NCBI GenBank assembly: GCA_030526005.1
Contig: JAUNDP010000011.1
Span: 19,127-83,126, forward strand
Length of the DNA stretch: 64,000 nt
Source of the DNA: Eubacteriales bacterium
Lineage (GTDB): Bacteria; Bacillota; Clostridia; Lachnospirales; Lachnospiraceae
Reading direction: 5' to 3'
The position numbers and the translations under genes are program-made. Below, one piece after another: positions 55,063-64,000 of the stretch. The first letter of the stretch is position 1, and each line of letters opens with the position of its first letter. Under the pieces are notes generated by a model. The model had not been told where the DNA came from, searched no databases, and saw only the letters and a program-made list of their open reading frames with translations.

Positions 55063-56355
55063 ATGAAGTTTAGAAAGATGACAGCATTTTTAGCTGCAAT
55101 GGCAATGATGTGCGGATCAGTGAGCATACCTGTATTTGCGGAAAGTACAGCAATCGAGGAAAGCGCTGAACAGACAGACATTGATAAAGACGGAGAGTAC
55201 TTAAAAGTATACTTTGATGTTGCATTTTCAGGGGAAGATGTGACAGCAGCTGAATTTGATGCAAATCTGGCAGATGCAGTTTTCGGAAAACAGACTACGG
55301 CCACAGAAGCTACAGCAGCGGAAGCAGTCGTAAATGACTGGCTCAGCGCAATAAGAGAAGCAGTCTCTTTTGCAAATTACAGTGAGCTGGCACTGAGCTA
55401 TCCGGATGAAAAAGTCGCAGATCTGCTTACGCAGTATGGCATCACAGCTGAGGGAGAAAATGCCCGTTATCTGGTATGCGCACTTGACACAGAGCTGATT
55501 TCGGAGGAGGAAGCTGCTCAGATCGTATCTCAGGAAACATTGCCAAAAGCAACGGCTGAGAGAATTCTGATGAATGTTATGGAAGCCAGAGGCGAGGGCA
55601 GAAACTATCTGGGATATTCAGAGGATGATGATATCTATGCAAAACTGATCCATACATGGAATTCCTTTATTTTATATGATGATGAAAAGCTGTCGGCAAT
55701 CGGAGCACAGGCAGTGGAAGACAAAATTGTGACCGGATACAATTTGAAGAACGATGAGTTTGATGCAAAATTCTTACCAGAACTGACCTTACAGTATGGT
55801 CATTCTGATATCACTCATGCACAGCAGCTGATTGGTCTTCTGAAGAGTGAAGGCATTCAGGCGAAAGTGCAGCTGGAACCAAAAGTTTCCATCTATGAAT
55901 ACCTTTTAGAGTGGGGACCTGTTCCAAAAGAAGCAACTCCTACCTATGCTGTAAAACAGGTAAAAGACGATCTGTATCTGACTTATGCAATCGAATATGA
56001 TTTGAAATTAGAATTTGACAACAAAGAGGATATGCTCTATTTTGACGACGTAATCAAACAGTATGCAAAGAAAAATGAAGGAAATGAAGAAGCAGTTGGT
56101 TTGATTGCAGGCGCATGGTGGCAGCCTTTGTACAGCACAACAGAATCTGATATACCAGAAGAAGACTACAATGAGATTGATGACTGTATCATCAAAGACG
56201 GCATTTATTCTCTTCATACATTCTGTATGACAGAGGATACAGAAAATGTAAAAGCGGCGCTTGCTGCTATGGATGATTCTGTGACGGTAGAAAGCGAGAC
56301 AAGATACTGCAACAACGCATTTTATAATTATTTAAGCGGCGCAGATTATCAATAA
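55063..56355 (+). CDS. Secreted acidic protein of unknown function
   Basis: 430 residues. Signal peptide MKFRKMTAFLAAMAMMCGSVSIPVFA, cleaved before ES. The mature protein is very acidic (about pI 4 by eye) and has no Cys-pair or catalytic motif I recognise. Segments such as YLKVYFDVAFSGEDVTAAEFDANL and WWQPLYST do not match a family known to me. It has its own strong promoter and no partner gene; galM follows after a large hairpin. Probably a soluble cell-surface protein. Confidence 0.75.
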   Translation: MKFRKMTAFLAAMAMMCGSVSIPVFAESTAIEESAEQTDIDKDGEYLKVYFDVAFSGEDVTAAEFDANLADAVFGKQTTATEATAAEAVVNDWLSAIREAVSFANYSELALSYPDEKVADLLTQYGITAEGENARYLVCALDTELISEEEAAQIVSQETLPKATAERILMNVMEARGEGRNYLGYSEDDDIYAKLIHTWNSFILYDDEKLSAIGAQAVEDKIVTGYNLKNDEFDAKFLPELTLQYGHSDITHAQQLIGLLKSEGIQAKVQLEPKVSIYEYLLEWGPVPKEATPTYAVKQVKDDLYLTYAIEYDLKLEFDNKEDMLYFDDVIKQYAKKNEGNEEAVGLIAGAWWQPLYSTTESDIPEEDYNEIDDCIIKDGIYSLHTFCMTEDTENVKAALAAMDDSVTVESETRYCNNAFYNYLSGADYQ

Positions 56356-56385
56356 ACTGTGAGATTAGATCAAGAAAGGAAAACA

Positions 56386-56431
56386 CTGAGAATGCTGCTT
56401 TCTTCTTAAAAGAAAAAAGCAGCATTCTCAG
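56386..56431. repeat. 21-base-pair hairpin before galM
   Basis: CTGAGAATGCTGCTTT continuing to 56406 pairs with 56411-56431 with one mismatch, four-base loop. There is no T run. The galM ribosome binding site (AGAGG, 56430-56434) touches the 3' end of the stem. It may protect or regulate the mRNA. Confidence 0.75.
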
Positions 56432-56442
56432 AGGTATATAAT

Positions 56443-57492
56443 ATGGGAGTAAAAGTAAGTTCATTTGGAAAAATTCCTTCTGGAAAGGAGACCTCTTTAT
56501 TTACCCTGATTAATAAAAACGGGATGTGCCTGGAGGTAAGCGACTATGGCGCAACGCTTGTAGCTCTTATGGTTCCGGGAAAAGACCATACAACGACAGA
56601 TGTAGTTCTGGGATACGAAGATGCGACGGATTATTGGAACAACGACGGATATCTGGGAGCTACTGTCGGAAGAAGCTGCAACCGCAATGGCGGAGCGAAT
56701 GTGACGATTCAGGGAAAGGTCTATGAATTGCCGAAAAATGAACGCGGAAAAAACAATCTGCACAGTTCTCCTGACGGATATGACCGTATGGTTTGGAACT
56801 ATCAGGTGGATGAGGAACACTTATCCGTCCGCTTCTATCGCATGAGTCCTGACCTAGAGCAGGGATACCCAGGAAATTTTGAAATTTCAGTGACATATAC
56901 GCTTACGGAAGAAAATGAAGTTCGGATTCATTATCATGGAGTGAGCGATAAAGATACGGTTGCCAATATGACAAATCATACATATTTTAATCTTTCGGGC
57001 CATCAAAATGGAACGATTTTAAACCATGAAGTCTGGATTGATTCAGATGCTTTTACAGCGATTGATGAGGAATCGATTCCAACTGGAGAAATTTGTCAAG
57101 TAGATGGAACGCCGTTTGATTTTAGAAAACAGAAACGGGTAGGAGCGGAAATTGGCGCAGACCATGCACAGTTGATCCTGGCAGGCGGATATGATCATAA
57201 CTTTGTTCTGAACAAAGAAAAAGGAGAACTCAAAAAGATCGCAGAAGTATTTGATCCGGAGAGTGGACGAAGAATGGAAGTATCTACGACGTGTGTTGGC
57301 GTACAGTTCTATACAGGAAATTTCATCACGGAAGGTGTTCAGGGAAAAGAAGGAGCCATTTATCACAAACGTTCAGGATTATGTCTGGAGACACAGTTCT
57401 TTCCGGATGCCGTACATCATGAGAATTTCCCTTCCCCTATTTTAAAAGCGGGAGAACCATATGATTCAGTCACAATCTATAAATTTATTTGA
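56443..57492 (+). CDS. galM: Aldose 1-epimerase (galactose mutarotase)
   Basis: 349 residues. YGATLVALMVPGK, GATVGRSCNRNGGA, NNLHSSPDGYDR, MTNHTYFNLSGH (catalytic His) and the final GVQFYTGN match GalM, with the Glu in CLETQFFPDAVHHENFPSP. It interconverts alpha and beta anomers of galactose/glucose. No other galactose genes lie here. Confidence 0.94.
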   Translation: MGVKVSSFGKIPSGKETSLFTLINKNGMCLEVSDYGATLVALMVPGKDHTTTDVVLGYEDATDYWNNDGYLGATVGRSCNRNGGANVTIQGKVYELPKNERGKNNLHSSPDGYDRMVWNYQVDEEHLSVRFYRMSPDLEQGYPGNFEISVTYTLTEENEVRIHYHGVSDKDTVANMTNHTYFNLSGHQNGTILNHEVWIDSDAFTAIDEESIPTGEICQVDGTPFDFRKQKRVGAEIGADHAQLILAGGYDHNFVLNKEKGELKKIAEVFDPESGRRMEVSTTCVGVQFYTGNFITEGVQGKEGAIYHKRSGLCLETQFFPDAVHHENFPSPILKAGEPYDSVTIYKFI

Positions 57493-57526
57493 TATCATGC
57501 AAAAGCGATAAAAATGAATCTTCTTA

Positions 57527-57558
57527 TGCGGAGTAAGTGATTACTCCGCATTTTTTTT
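57527..57558 (+). terminator. Intrinsic terminator after galM
   Basis: ATGCGGAGTAA (57527-57537) pairs with TTACTCCGCAT (57541-57551), then eight T. Confidence 0.92.
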
Positions 57559-57604
57559 GCAACTTTTTCATATAGTATTAGTAGGATGAAAAAGGAGCGA
57601 AAAA

Positions 57605-58960
57605 ATGGACGAGGATTGGGTAAAAAGGCTTTTGACTATTGTGATCGGGAGTATTGTATTATTTACTGTCTTTATTTGTCAGACAGGACAGATTGAGAAA
57701 AATCTGATTAAAAAAACAGCTGGACAGAAGACAGAAAGACAGATCGTACAAAAAGAGCAGACAGAAAAAAAGATCCGAGAAACAGAAGAAAGTGTAGAAG
57801 GACAACCTATATCAATCAAAGGAGAAGAAGAAAATCCTACTATACGCGTCCTGATAAAAAGCGCCAGTTATGCGGGTGAGTATCATCAGAAAGTGAGTAT
57901 TTGCGGAGATCGAGGTTTTCTGGTAAGTTACGATGGAAAAGAGGAGGAATACAATCCCGAAGACATTCTGGAAATTGAGAGAGGAACGTACGAAACAACG
58001 GGAAAGATTAAAATTGTCCCAAAAGAAGATGGGAAAATTTGTATTCTGAATCTGGAGAGAAACCAGGAAAGACCCATGTACAGAGGCAGTTTTGAGATCA
58101 CACGTCATCCAGAGGGACTTCGCGTGATCAATGTTGTGAAAATGGAAGATTATCTCTGCGGAGTCGTTCCAAGCGAGATGCCAGCCAGTTATCCCCTTGA
58201 AGCGTTAAAAGCTCAGGCGGTCTGCGCAAGAAGTTATGTAAAAAAAAGCATGGAAAATTCTATAGCGGAATATGATGTAGATGACAGCACTTCATATCAG
58301 GTTTATAATAATTTTCCGGAAAATGAAAATTCAACAAAGGCAGTGGAAGAGACAAGAGGGGAAGTAATGATGAAGGATAATACGATTCTGGATGCGCAGT
58401 ATTATTCTACTTCCTGCGGGGTGAACCGCAGTCAGGATCTTTCAGAGGAACCAGTTTTTGAAACTTTTTTAAATCAGACATCCCATACGGCATATGAAAG
58501 TGAAGAGCCATGGTATCGATGGAAAGCAGAAGTTTCCCTGGAACAGCTGCGCGAATCGGTTTTGCAGCAGTGGAATACAGATGTGGGGGAGGTCAGCGGC
58601 GTCTATGTGACAGAACGTGAAAAAAACGGGCGCGCAAAAACTCTGATTATTTCAGGAAGCTTTCAGGAATTGACGATAGAAGGCGAGTATAATATCCGTA
58701 TGGTTTTATCTCCTAAATTTTTTCCTGTGATCAACCAGGAAGAAAGCGGTGCAGTGGGGATGAATCTTCTTCCAAGCGGTTTTTTTTACTTAGAGCCCAG
58801 AAGAGAAGAATATGCGCTGCAAGGATATACGATTTATGGCGGGGGATACGGTCATGGCATAGGAATGAGTCAGAACGGAGCGAAGCAAATGGCGCTGAAT
58901 GATATGGGATATCGTGAAATTCTGTCTTATTTTTATGGGGATATGGAGATTATAAAATAG
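57605..58960 (+). CDS. SpoIID/LytB-domain protein
   Basis: 451 residues with a single N-terminal helix (LLTIVIGSIVLFTVFICQTG) and a charged ~40-residue stalk. The SpoIID domain begins near residue 175 with MEDYLCGVVPSEMPASYPLEALKAQAVCARSY (catalytic Glu in PSEMP), then STSCGVNRSQ and GGGYGHGIGMSQNGA near the end. SpoIID is a lytic transglycosylase acting with SpoIIP/SpoIIM in engulfment; whether this is the true spoIID or a paralogue is undecided. Confidence 0.88.
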   Translation: MDEDWVKRLLTIVIGSIVLFTVFICQTGQIEKNLIKKTAGQKTERQIVQKEQTEKKIRETEESVEGQPISIKGEEENPTIRVLIKSASYAGEYHQKVSICGDRGFLVSYDGKEEEYNPEDILEIERGTYETTGKIKIVPKEDGKICILNLERNQERPMYRGSFEITRHPEGLRVINVVKMEDYLCGVVPSEMPASYPLEALKAQAVCARSYVKKSMENSIAEYDVDDSTSYQVYNNFPENENSTKAVEETRGEVMMKDNTILDAQYYSTSCGVNRSQDLSEEPVFETFLNQTSHTAYESEEPWYRWKAEVSLEQLRESVLQQWNTDVGEVSGVYVTEREKNGRAKTLIISGSFQELTIEGEYNIRMVLSPKFFPVINQEESGAVGMNLLPSGFFYLEPRREEYALQGYTIYGGGYGHGIGMSQNGAKQMALNDMGYREILSYFYGDMEIIK

Positions 58961-58974
58961 GTAAAAAGGTTTTC

Positions 58975-59003
58975 TTGAAGTTCCAAAGGGAACGTGATAT
59001 GAT
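58975..59003 (+). promoter_or_regulatory. Promoter of the YihY gene
   Basis: TTGAAG (58975-58980), 17 bases, TATGAT (58998-59003). A GTTCC-AAAG-GGAAC dyad lies in the spacer. Confidence 0.6.
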
Positions 59004-59045
59004 AAAAATAAGAATAAAAAGAAATGCAGGTAAAGGAATCTGAAT

Positions 59046-59876
59046 ATGAGACAGTCAATTAAAAAAGTCAGGCGTTTTTACCGTAAATGCAAAGAAGATC
59101 GAATTGATGTATATGCGGCACAGGCTTCTTTTTTTATTCTGCTCAGCGTTATGCCTGCGATTATGTTAATTTTGACTTTAATTCAATATTTTCCGATTAC
59201 AGCAGAACAGATGACAGAATTTTTAATGGATATTTTTCCAAGAGATGTCAGTAAATATATTAAGATGATCATTGATGAAATATTTGTGCCGTCAAAGGCT
59301 TTGCTGTCCGGAAGCGCCATTGCAGCAATATGGGCAGCTGGAAAAGGAATCATGGGTTTGACAAACGGCTTAAATTCCGTCAACAGAGTGAAAGAGACAA
59401 GAAACTATTTTATGATTCGAATCCGCTCTGCTTTTTATATGATTCTTATGCTGATGGCATTTATTGTCACGGTCGGTATTTTGATTTTCGGAAATGAGAT
59501 TTTGATTTTTTTACAGGAAAGAATACCAATTATTAAAAAACTGTCGAGTTATATTATCAGTGCGCAGACAAGTGCGGCGCTCATTTTTCTGCTGGTATTA
59601 TTTTTGTCTTTATATGTGATTTTGCCCAACAGAAAAACGAAATTGAGCAGACAGCTGCCAGGAGCAGCGCTCGCCTCTTTGGCATGGGCAGTATGTTCTT
59701 ATGGGTTTTCAATTTATATGGATATCTACAGCCGTATTTCCAAAGTATATGGGAGTCTTGGAAGCATCATAGCGGTGATGCTCTGGCTGTATCTGTGTAT
59801 GTGGATTTTATTCATGGGAGCAGAGATTAACTGTTACTTAGAAGATCCAAAGAGTTTTAACTTGACAGATGATTAA
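59046..59876 (+). CDS. YihY/BrkB-family membrane protein
   Basis: 276 residues, six membrane helices. FYRKCKEDRIDVYAAQASFFILLSVMPAIMLILTL and WAAGKGIMGLTNGLNSV are family signatures, with MLWLYLCMWILFMGAEINCYL near the end. Function is not established (formerly called RNase BN). Its last bases carry the -35 of the pheST promoter. Confidence 0.9.
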   Translation: MRQSIKKVRRFYRKCKEDRIDVYAAQASFFILLSVMPAIMLILTLIQYFPITAEQMTEFLMDIFPRDVSKYIKMIIDEIFVPSKALLSGSAIAAIWAAGKGIMGLTNGLNSVNRVKETRNYFMIRIRSAFYMILMLMAFIVTVGILIFGNEILIFLQERIPIIKKLSSYIISAQTSAALIFLLVLFLSLYVILPNRKTKLSRQLPGAALASLAWAVCSYGFSIYMDIYSRISKVYGSLGSIIAVMLWLYLCMWILFMGAEINCYLEDPKSFNLTDD

Positions 59877-59889
59877 AATGTGATAAAAT
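59862..59889 (+). promoter_or_regulatory. Promoter of the pheST T-box transcript
   Basis: TTGACA (59862-59867) inside the YihY stop region, 16 bases, TAAAAT (59884-59889). Confidence 0.7.
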
Positions 59890-59929
59890 AAGGTTTATCA
59901 ATTTTAACCGACAAAAAATGAACTTTTTG

Positions 59930-60203
59930 CTTTTGATCTGCGATATACAGAAAGAAAGGGCAGAGAGAAATCGGGAAATAAATGAAAAAGGCTTGGAACA
60001 TGGCAAGTAGTTTTTTATCTTCTTACAGAGAATGGAAGTCATCGGCTGGAAGCTTCCAAAAGTTCAGATAAAAATGCGAAATTCACATGGGAGCTGCACT
60101 TTGGAACGTTGTTTTACAATTATTAAAAAGTGACGGGTGATGCACGTTAAGCAAAACAAGTGTCTGAAAAAATTCAGAAATTAGGGTGGTACCACGGATT
60201 ATA
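59930..60203 (+). ncRNA. T-box leader of pheST
   Basis: T-box core AGGGTGGTACCACG (60183-60196) behind ~250 bases of structured leader. A terminator follows at 60204-60236. TTC (Phe) triplets occur in the stem I region, e.g. near 60062 and 60082, fitting a phenylalanine T-box, but the specifier loop was not folded rigorously. The 5' boundary is approximate. Confidence 0.9.
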
Positions 60204-60236
60204 GCTTCGTCCCTTCGCGGGGGCGAGGCTTTTTTT
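60204..60236 (+). terminator. T-box terminator of pheST
   Basis: GCTTCGTCCC (60204-60213) pairs with GGGGCGAGGC (60220-60229) with two G-T wobbles, then seven T. Confidence 0.9.
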
Positions 60237-60356
60237 GCTTTATCGGAAAAATTGTTTTCTGTAAAGTAAAAACGTCCCGCAAGGATCGCGCTGCGGAGAA
60301 ACAGAAACATACCGCTGATGCGTTTGTTGTTCCACCGAAGAAATTGAAAGGAGAAC

Positions 60357-61379
60357 ATGATGAAAGAGAAATTGCAGGCAATCAAAGAAGAAGCATTAAA
60401 GCAGATTCAGGAAGCTGGAGCATTGGAAAAATTAAATGATGTTCGTGTTGCATTCCTGGGGAAAAAAGGAGAATTGACGTCTGTTCTGAAAAACATGAAG
60501 AATGTTGTGCCAGAAGAACGCCCGATGGTAGGACAGATGGTAAATGAGACAAGAGCGGAAATCGAAACTGCTCTTGAAAAAGTAAAAAAAGAGCTGGAGA
60601 TGAAAGCCAGAGAAGAACAGTTAAAAAGAGAAGTCATTGATGTGACATTGCCGGCGAAAAAGAACAATGTAGGACACCGCCACCCAAACACGATTGCACT
60701 GGAAGAAGTGGAACGTATCTTTATCGGAATGGGATATGAAGTGGTAGAAGGTCCGGAGATTGAATACGATTTGTATAATTTTGAAAAGCTGAATATTCCG
60801 GCAAATCATCCGGCAAAGGATGAGCAGGATACATTCTATATCAATAAAGACATCGTTTTGAGAACACAGACTTCACCTGTACAGGCAAGAGTGATGGAGC
60901 AGGGAAAACTGCCGATCCGTATGATTGCGCCGGGCAGAGTGTTCCGTTCCGACGAAGTAGATGCGACACATTCCCCTTCTTTCCATCAGATTGAAGGTCT
61001 TGTGATTGATAAAAATATTACATTTGCAGACTTAAAAGGAACGCTGGAAGAATTTGCAAAAGAACTGTTTGGACCTGAAACAAAAACAAAATTCCGTCCG
61101 CATCATTTCCCGTTTACAGAGCCAAGCGCAGAAGTGGATGTCAGCTGTTTTAAATGTGGCGGAAAAGGATGCCGTTTCTGTAAGGGATCAGGCTGGATTG
61201 AAATTTTAGGATGCGGTATGGTTCACCCGCACGTTCTGGAAATGTGCGGTATCGATCCGAATGAGTACAGCGGATTTGCATTCGGAGTAGGACTGGAGAG
61301 AATTGCTCTGCTGAAATATGAAATTGACGACATGAGATTGCTGTATGAAAACGATATTCGTTTCTTAAAACAGTTTTAA
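60357..61379 (+). CDS. pheS: Phenylalanyl-tRNA synthetase alpha subunit
   Basis: 340 residues. An N-terminal coiled coil (residues 1-95) for tRNA contact, then the class II catalytic core: [37 protein letters not shown] and [16 protein letters not shown]. Cys-rich [17 protein letters not shown] is present. ATG 60357 and 60360 are adjacent; AAAGGAG precedes. Operon with pheT. Confidence 0.96.
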   Translation: MMKEKLQAIKEEALKQIQEAGALEKLNDVRVAFLGKKGELTSVLKNMKNVVPEERPMVGQMVNETRAEIETALEKVKKELEMKAREEQLKREVIDVTLPAKKNNVGHRHPNTIALEEVERIFIGMGYEVVEGPEIEYDLYNFEKLNIPANHPAKDEQDTFYINKDIVLRTQTSPVQARVMEQGKLPIRMIAPGRVFRSDEVDATHSPSFHQIEGLVIDKNITFADLKGTLEEFAKELFGPETKTKFRPHHFPFTEPSAEVDVSCFKCGGKGCRFCKGSGWIEILGCGMVHPHVLEMCGIDPNEYSGFAFGVGLERIALLKYEIDDMRLLYENDIRFLKQF

Positions 61380-61390
61380 GGAGGAGAATC

Positions 61391-63808
61391 ATGAATACTT
61401 CATTATCTTGGATAAAAGCATATGTGCCTGATCTTGACGTAACGGCGCAGGAATATACGGATGCGATGACACTTTCCGGAACAAAAGTGGAAGGATTTGA
61501 AAAGCTGGATGCCGATTTAGAAAAAATTGTAATTGGACAGATTGTAAAGATAGAGCCGCATCCAGATGCAGACAAACTGATTGTATGTCAGGTTAATACA
61601 GGAGAAGAGACGATCCAGATCGTGACGGGAGCGCCAAATGTAAAAGAAGGCGACAAAGTTCCAGTTGTGCTGGACGGAGGAAGAGTTGCAGGCGGCCATG
61701 ACGGAAAGAAAACAGAGGGAGGCATCAAAATAAAAAAAGGCAAGCTGCGTGGAGTGGAATCATGCGGCATGATGTGCTCGATTGAAGAACTGGGATCTAC
61801 AAAAGAGATGTATCCGGAGGCGCCGGATAATGGAATTTATATTTTCCCTCAAGATGCTGTTGTGGGAGAGAGCGCTGTTAAGGCACTGGGATTGGATGAC
61901 GTAGTGTTTGAATATGAAATTACATCAAACCGCGTAGACTGCTACAGTGTAATTGGAATCGCAAGAGAGGCTGCTGCAACTTTTCGCAAGGAGTTTAAGC
62001 CTCCTGTTGTGACAAAGACAGGAAACGCAGAGCGTGCGGAGGATTATATAAAAGTAACAGTTCAGGATTCTGATTTATGCCCGCGTTACTGTGCAAGAGT
62101 TGTAAAAAATATTAAAATTGCTCCATCTCCGGAATGGATGCAGAGAAGACTAGCAGCAAATGGAATCCGCCCAATTAACAATATCGTAGATATCACAAAC
62201 TATGTGATGGAAGAATATGGCCAGCCGATGCACGCATATGATTATGACAAAATTGCGAACCATGAAATCATTGTGAGACGTGCCGAAAAAGATGAAAAAT
62301 TCATAACACTGGATGGACAGGAAAGAACAATGGATGACTCTGTTCTGATGATCTGCGACGGGGAGAAAGCGGTTGGAATCGCAGGTATCATGGGAGGAGA
62401 AAATTCCATGATTACTGACCAGGTACAGACAATGCTGTTTGAAGCAGCATGTTTTGATGGAACAAATATCCGTCTGTCCAGCAAAAAAGTGGGACTTAGA
62501 ACAGATGCTTCCGGAAAATTTGAAAAAGGACTGGATCCGAACAATGCACAGGCTGCCATCGACCGCGCATGTCAGCTGATTGAAGAGTTGGGCGCCGGAG
62601 AAGTTGTAGGGGGTATGGTAGACGTCTACACAAAGAAAAAAGCGCCGGTTCGTATTCCTTTTGAGCCTGAAAAAATCAATGCACTTCTTGGAACAGATAT
62701 CTCTGCGCAGGAAATGCTGGAATACTTTAAAATGGTCGATCTGGAATATGATGAATCATCAAATGAAGTGATTGCTCCTACATTCCGCCACGATTTATTC
62801 CGCATGGCAGATCTTGCAGAAGAAGTAGCGCGTTTCTACGGATATGATAATATTCCTACGACACTGCCAAAAGGAGAAGCAACGACAGGAAAACTGCCAT
62901 TCAAACTGAGAATTGAAGCAGTGGCAAGAGACATTGCAGAATTTTGCGGATTCTCTCAGGGTATGACTTATTCCTTTGAAAGTCCGAAGGTATTTGACAA
63001 ACTGATGCTGCCTCAGGATTCTGTTTCTCGCAATGCAATTAAAATCTCAAATCCGCTTGGAGAAGATTTCAGCATCATGAGAACCGTATCTTTAAATGGG
63101 ATGCTGACATCTCTTGCATTTAACTACAATCACAGAAATAAAAATGTACGTCTGTATGAGTTGGGAAATGTATATTTGCCAGAGACACTTCCTCTGACTG
63201 ATCTTCCGGATGAGAGAATGCAGTTTACACTTGGAATGTACGGCGACGGGGACTTTTTCGCCATGAAAGGCGTGCTGGAAGAATTTTTTGATAAAGTTGG
63301 AATGAGCAAGAAGACAACGTATGACCCAAATGCAGGAAAATCTTTCCTTCATCCAGGACGTCAGGCAAATGTAGTATATGACGGAGAAGTTGTCGGATAC
63401 TTAGGAGAAGTTCATCCTACGGTGGCTGAGACATATGGAATCGGAGAAAAAGCGTATGTTGCTGTTCTGGATATGCCAAAGATTGTAGAAGCAGCAACAT
63501 TTGACAGAAAGTACGAAGGAATTGTCAAATTCCCGGCTGTGACAAGAGACTTAAGTATGGTTGTCCCAAAAGAAATTCTGGCTGGACAGATTGAGACCAT
63601 GATTGAGCAGAGAGGCGGAAAGATTCTGGAAGGATATGAGCTGTTTGATATCTATGAAGGAGCACAGATTAAAGAAGGATATAAATCTATGGCTTACTCC
63701 ATTGTATTCCGTGCAAAAGACAGAACACTGGAAGAGAGTGATATTACAGCAGCGATGAAAAAGATTCTGAATGGACTTCAGTCTATGGGAATTGAACTGC
63801 GCCAGTAG
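61391..63808 (+). CDS. pheT: Phenylalanyl-tRNA synthetase beta subunit
   Basis: 805 residues, full length. An N-terminal tRNA-binding domain (IGQIVKIEPHPDADKLIVCQVN), the B3/B4 editing domain (RPINNIVDITNYVM, GLRTDASGKFEKGLDP), B5, and the C-terminal FDX-ACB domain (KFPAVTRDLSMVVP to the end) are present. Starts 11 bases after pheS with AAGGAGGAG. Confidence 0.96.
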   Translation: MNTSLSWIKAYVPDLDVTAQEYTDAMTLSGTKVEGFEKLDADLEKIVIGQIVKIEPHPDADKLIVCQVNTGEETIQIVTGAPNVKEGDKVPVVLDGGRVAGGHDGKKTEGGIKIKKGKLRGVESCGMMCSIEELGSTKEMYPEAPDNGIYIFPQDAVVGESAVKALGLDDVVFEYEITSNRVDCYSVIGIAREAAATFRKEFKPPVVTKTGNAERAEDYIKVTVQDSDLCPRYCARVVKNIKIAPSPEWMQRRLAANGIRPINNIVDITNYVMEEYGQPMHAYDYDKIANHEIIVRRAEKDEKFITLDGQERTMDDSVLMICDGEKAVGIAGIMGGENSMITDQVQTMLFEAACFDGTNIRLSSKKVGLRTDASGKFEKGLDPNNAQAAIDRACQLIEELGAGEVVGGMVDVYTKKKAPVRIPFEPEKINALLGTDISAQEMLEYFKMVDLEYDESSNEVIAPTFRHDLFRMADLAEEVARFYGYDNIPTTLPKGEATTGKLPFKLRIEAVARDIAEFCGFSQGMTYSFESPKVFDKLMLPQDSVSRNAIKISNPLGEDFSIMRTVSLNGMLTSLAFNYNHRNKNVRLYELGNVYLPETLPLTDLPDERMQFTLGMYGDGDFFAMKGVLEEFFDKVGMSKKTTYDPNAGKSFLHPGRQANVVYDGEVVGYLGEVHPTVAETYGIGEKAYVAVLDMPKIVEAATFDRKYEGIVKFPAVTRDLSMVVPKEILAGQIETMIEQRGGKILEGYELFDIYEGAQIKEGYKSMAYSIVFRAKDRTLEESDITAAMKKILNGLQSMGIELRQ

Positions 63809-63843
63809 ACGAGAAGTCTGCAGCTGAAAAATTAAGAGCGTAT

Positions 63844-63905
63844 AAAAGGATGTGAGACAGAAAAAGAACCGAACGAAATGGAACTTCTGTTTTACATCCT
63901 TTTTT
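63844..63905 (+). terminator. Intrinsic terminator after pheST
   Basis: AAAAGGATGT (63844-63853) pairs with ACATCCTTTT (63894-63903); an inner GACAGAA/TTCTGT stem adds length; T run. Confidence 0.85.
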
Positions 63906-63945
63906 GTGGAAAAAATTGGACTTTTATGGTATCCTAAAAATAAAC

Positions 63946-64000
63946 TGGCTCTTTGTCAAGAGTTGGGGTAAGTATTTTTTATGGGACATCGGAATTCTAT
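63946..64000. repeat. Dispersed palindromic repeat, copy 2 (cut by window end)
   Basis: Begins TGGCTCTTTGTCAAGAG and continues to GGGACATCGGAATTC, closely matching 35472-35526. The second hairpin arm would lie outside the window. It follows the pheST terminator, so it could be the left end of a mobile element. Confidence 0.8.

Overview
The window looks like a chromosomal segment of a low-GC, spore-forming anaerobic Firmicute, most likely a gut Lachnospiraceae (Clostridia) relative. This is inferred from gene content: a cotJABC spore-coat locus, SpoIID- and SleB-type cell-wall proteins, a Firmicute 6S RNA, T-box leaders, a tandem glycine riboswitch, AGGAGG-type ribosome binding sites and sigma-A promoters. 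No species is assigned. I see no prophage, integrative element, CRISPR array or intact transposase. The content is mainly core metabolism.

Layout. 1-3400: the end of a membrane acyltransferase gene and a molybdate ABC transporter (modABC). 3477-5060: a minus-strand coat locus (cotJA-cotJB-cotJC plus a Pro/Cys-rich protein). 5142-8410: MTA/SAH nucleosidase, a secreted peptidoglycan-binding protein, a membrane-protein/XRE-regulator pair with an unusual operator arrangement, and a P-loop kinase. 8570-16949: a type II fatty-acid synthesis operon (acpP-fabD-fabG-fabF-accB-fabZ-accC-accDA-FabK-like oxidoreductase) behind a consensus promoter that overlaps FabT-like dyads; accD and accA are fused. 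17084-28199: gltX, a UvrD-type helicase, a DUF1292 protein, a DUF885 peptidase-like protein, exonuclease III, an ABC-F ATPase, a GH13 protein that has lost key catalytic residues, and a DUF5662 protein.

28272-35408: glycine riboswitch and amino-acid:sodium symporter, luxS, trpS, another acyltransferase, a CBS-domain protein, ilvN and ilvC. 35578-39894: a LysR regulator divergent from leuC-leuD-pepT. 40061-42214: a MarR-OYE operon under two near-identical palindromes, divergent from a GNAT gene. 42265-47968: tRNA-Pro, and a MarR-controlled heterodimeric ABC exporter followed by a YhfC-type membrane protein. 48004-54378: T-box-controlled leuA, a SleB-type hydrolase, thrC and citrate synthase. 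54631-57492: 6S RNA, an unrecognised secreted protein and galM. 57605-63808: a SpoIID-like protein, a YihY-type membrane protein and T-box-controlled pheST. The window ends inside a second copy of a repeat also seen downstream of ilvC.

How the genes work together. The fab/acc operon makes malonyl-CoA and elongates acyl chains. ilvN, ilvC, leuC, leuD, leuA and thrC cover parts of branched-chain and threonine synthesis; ilvB, ilvD and leuB are absent here and must lie elsewhere. mtnN and luxS recycle S-adenosyl-methionine by-products. Three tRNA-synthetase loci (gltX, trpS, pheST) are present, of which only pheST has a T-box.

No clearly new multi-gene system is evident. The best leads are the degenerate GH13 protein, the FabK-like enzyme with a ferredoxin-like cysteine tail, the two compact self-regulated operons with striking operators, and the dispersed palindromic repeat.
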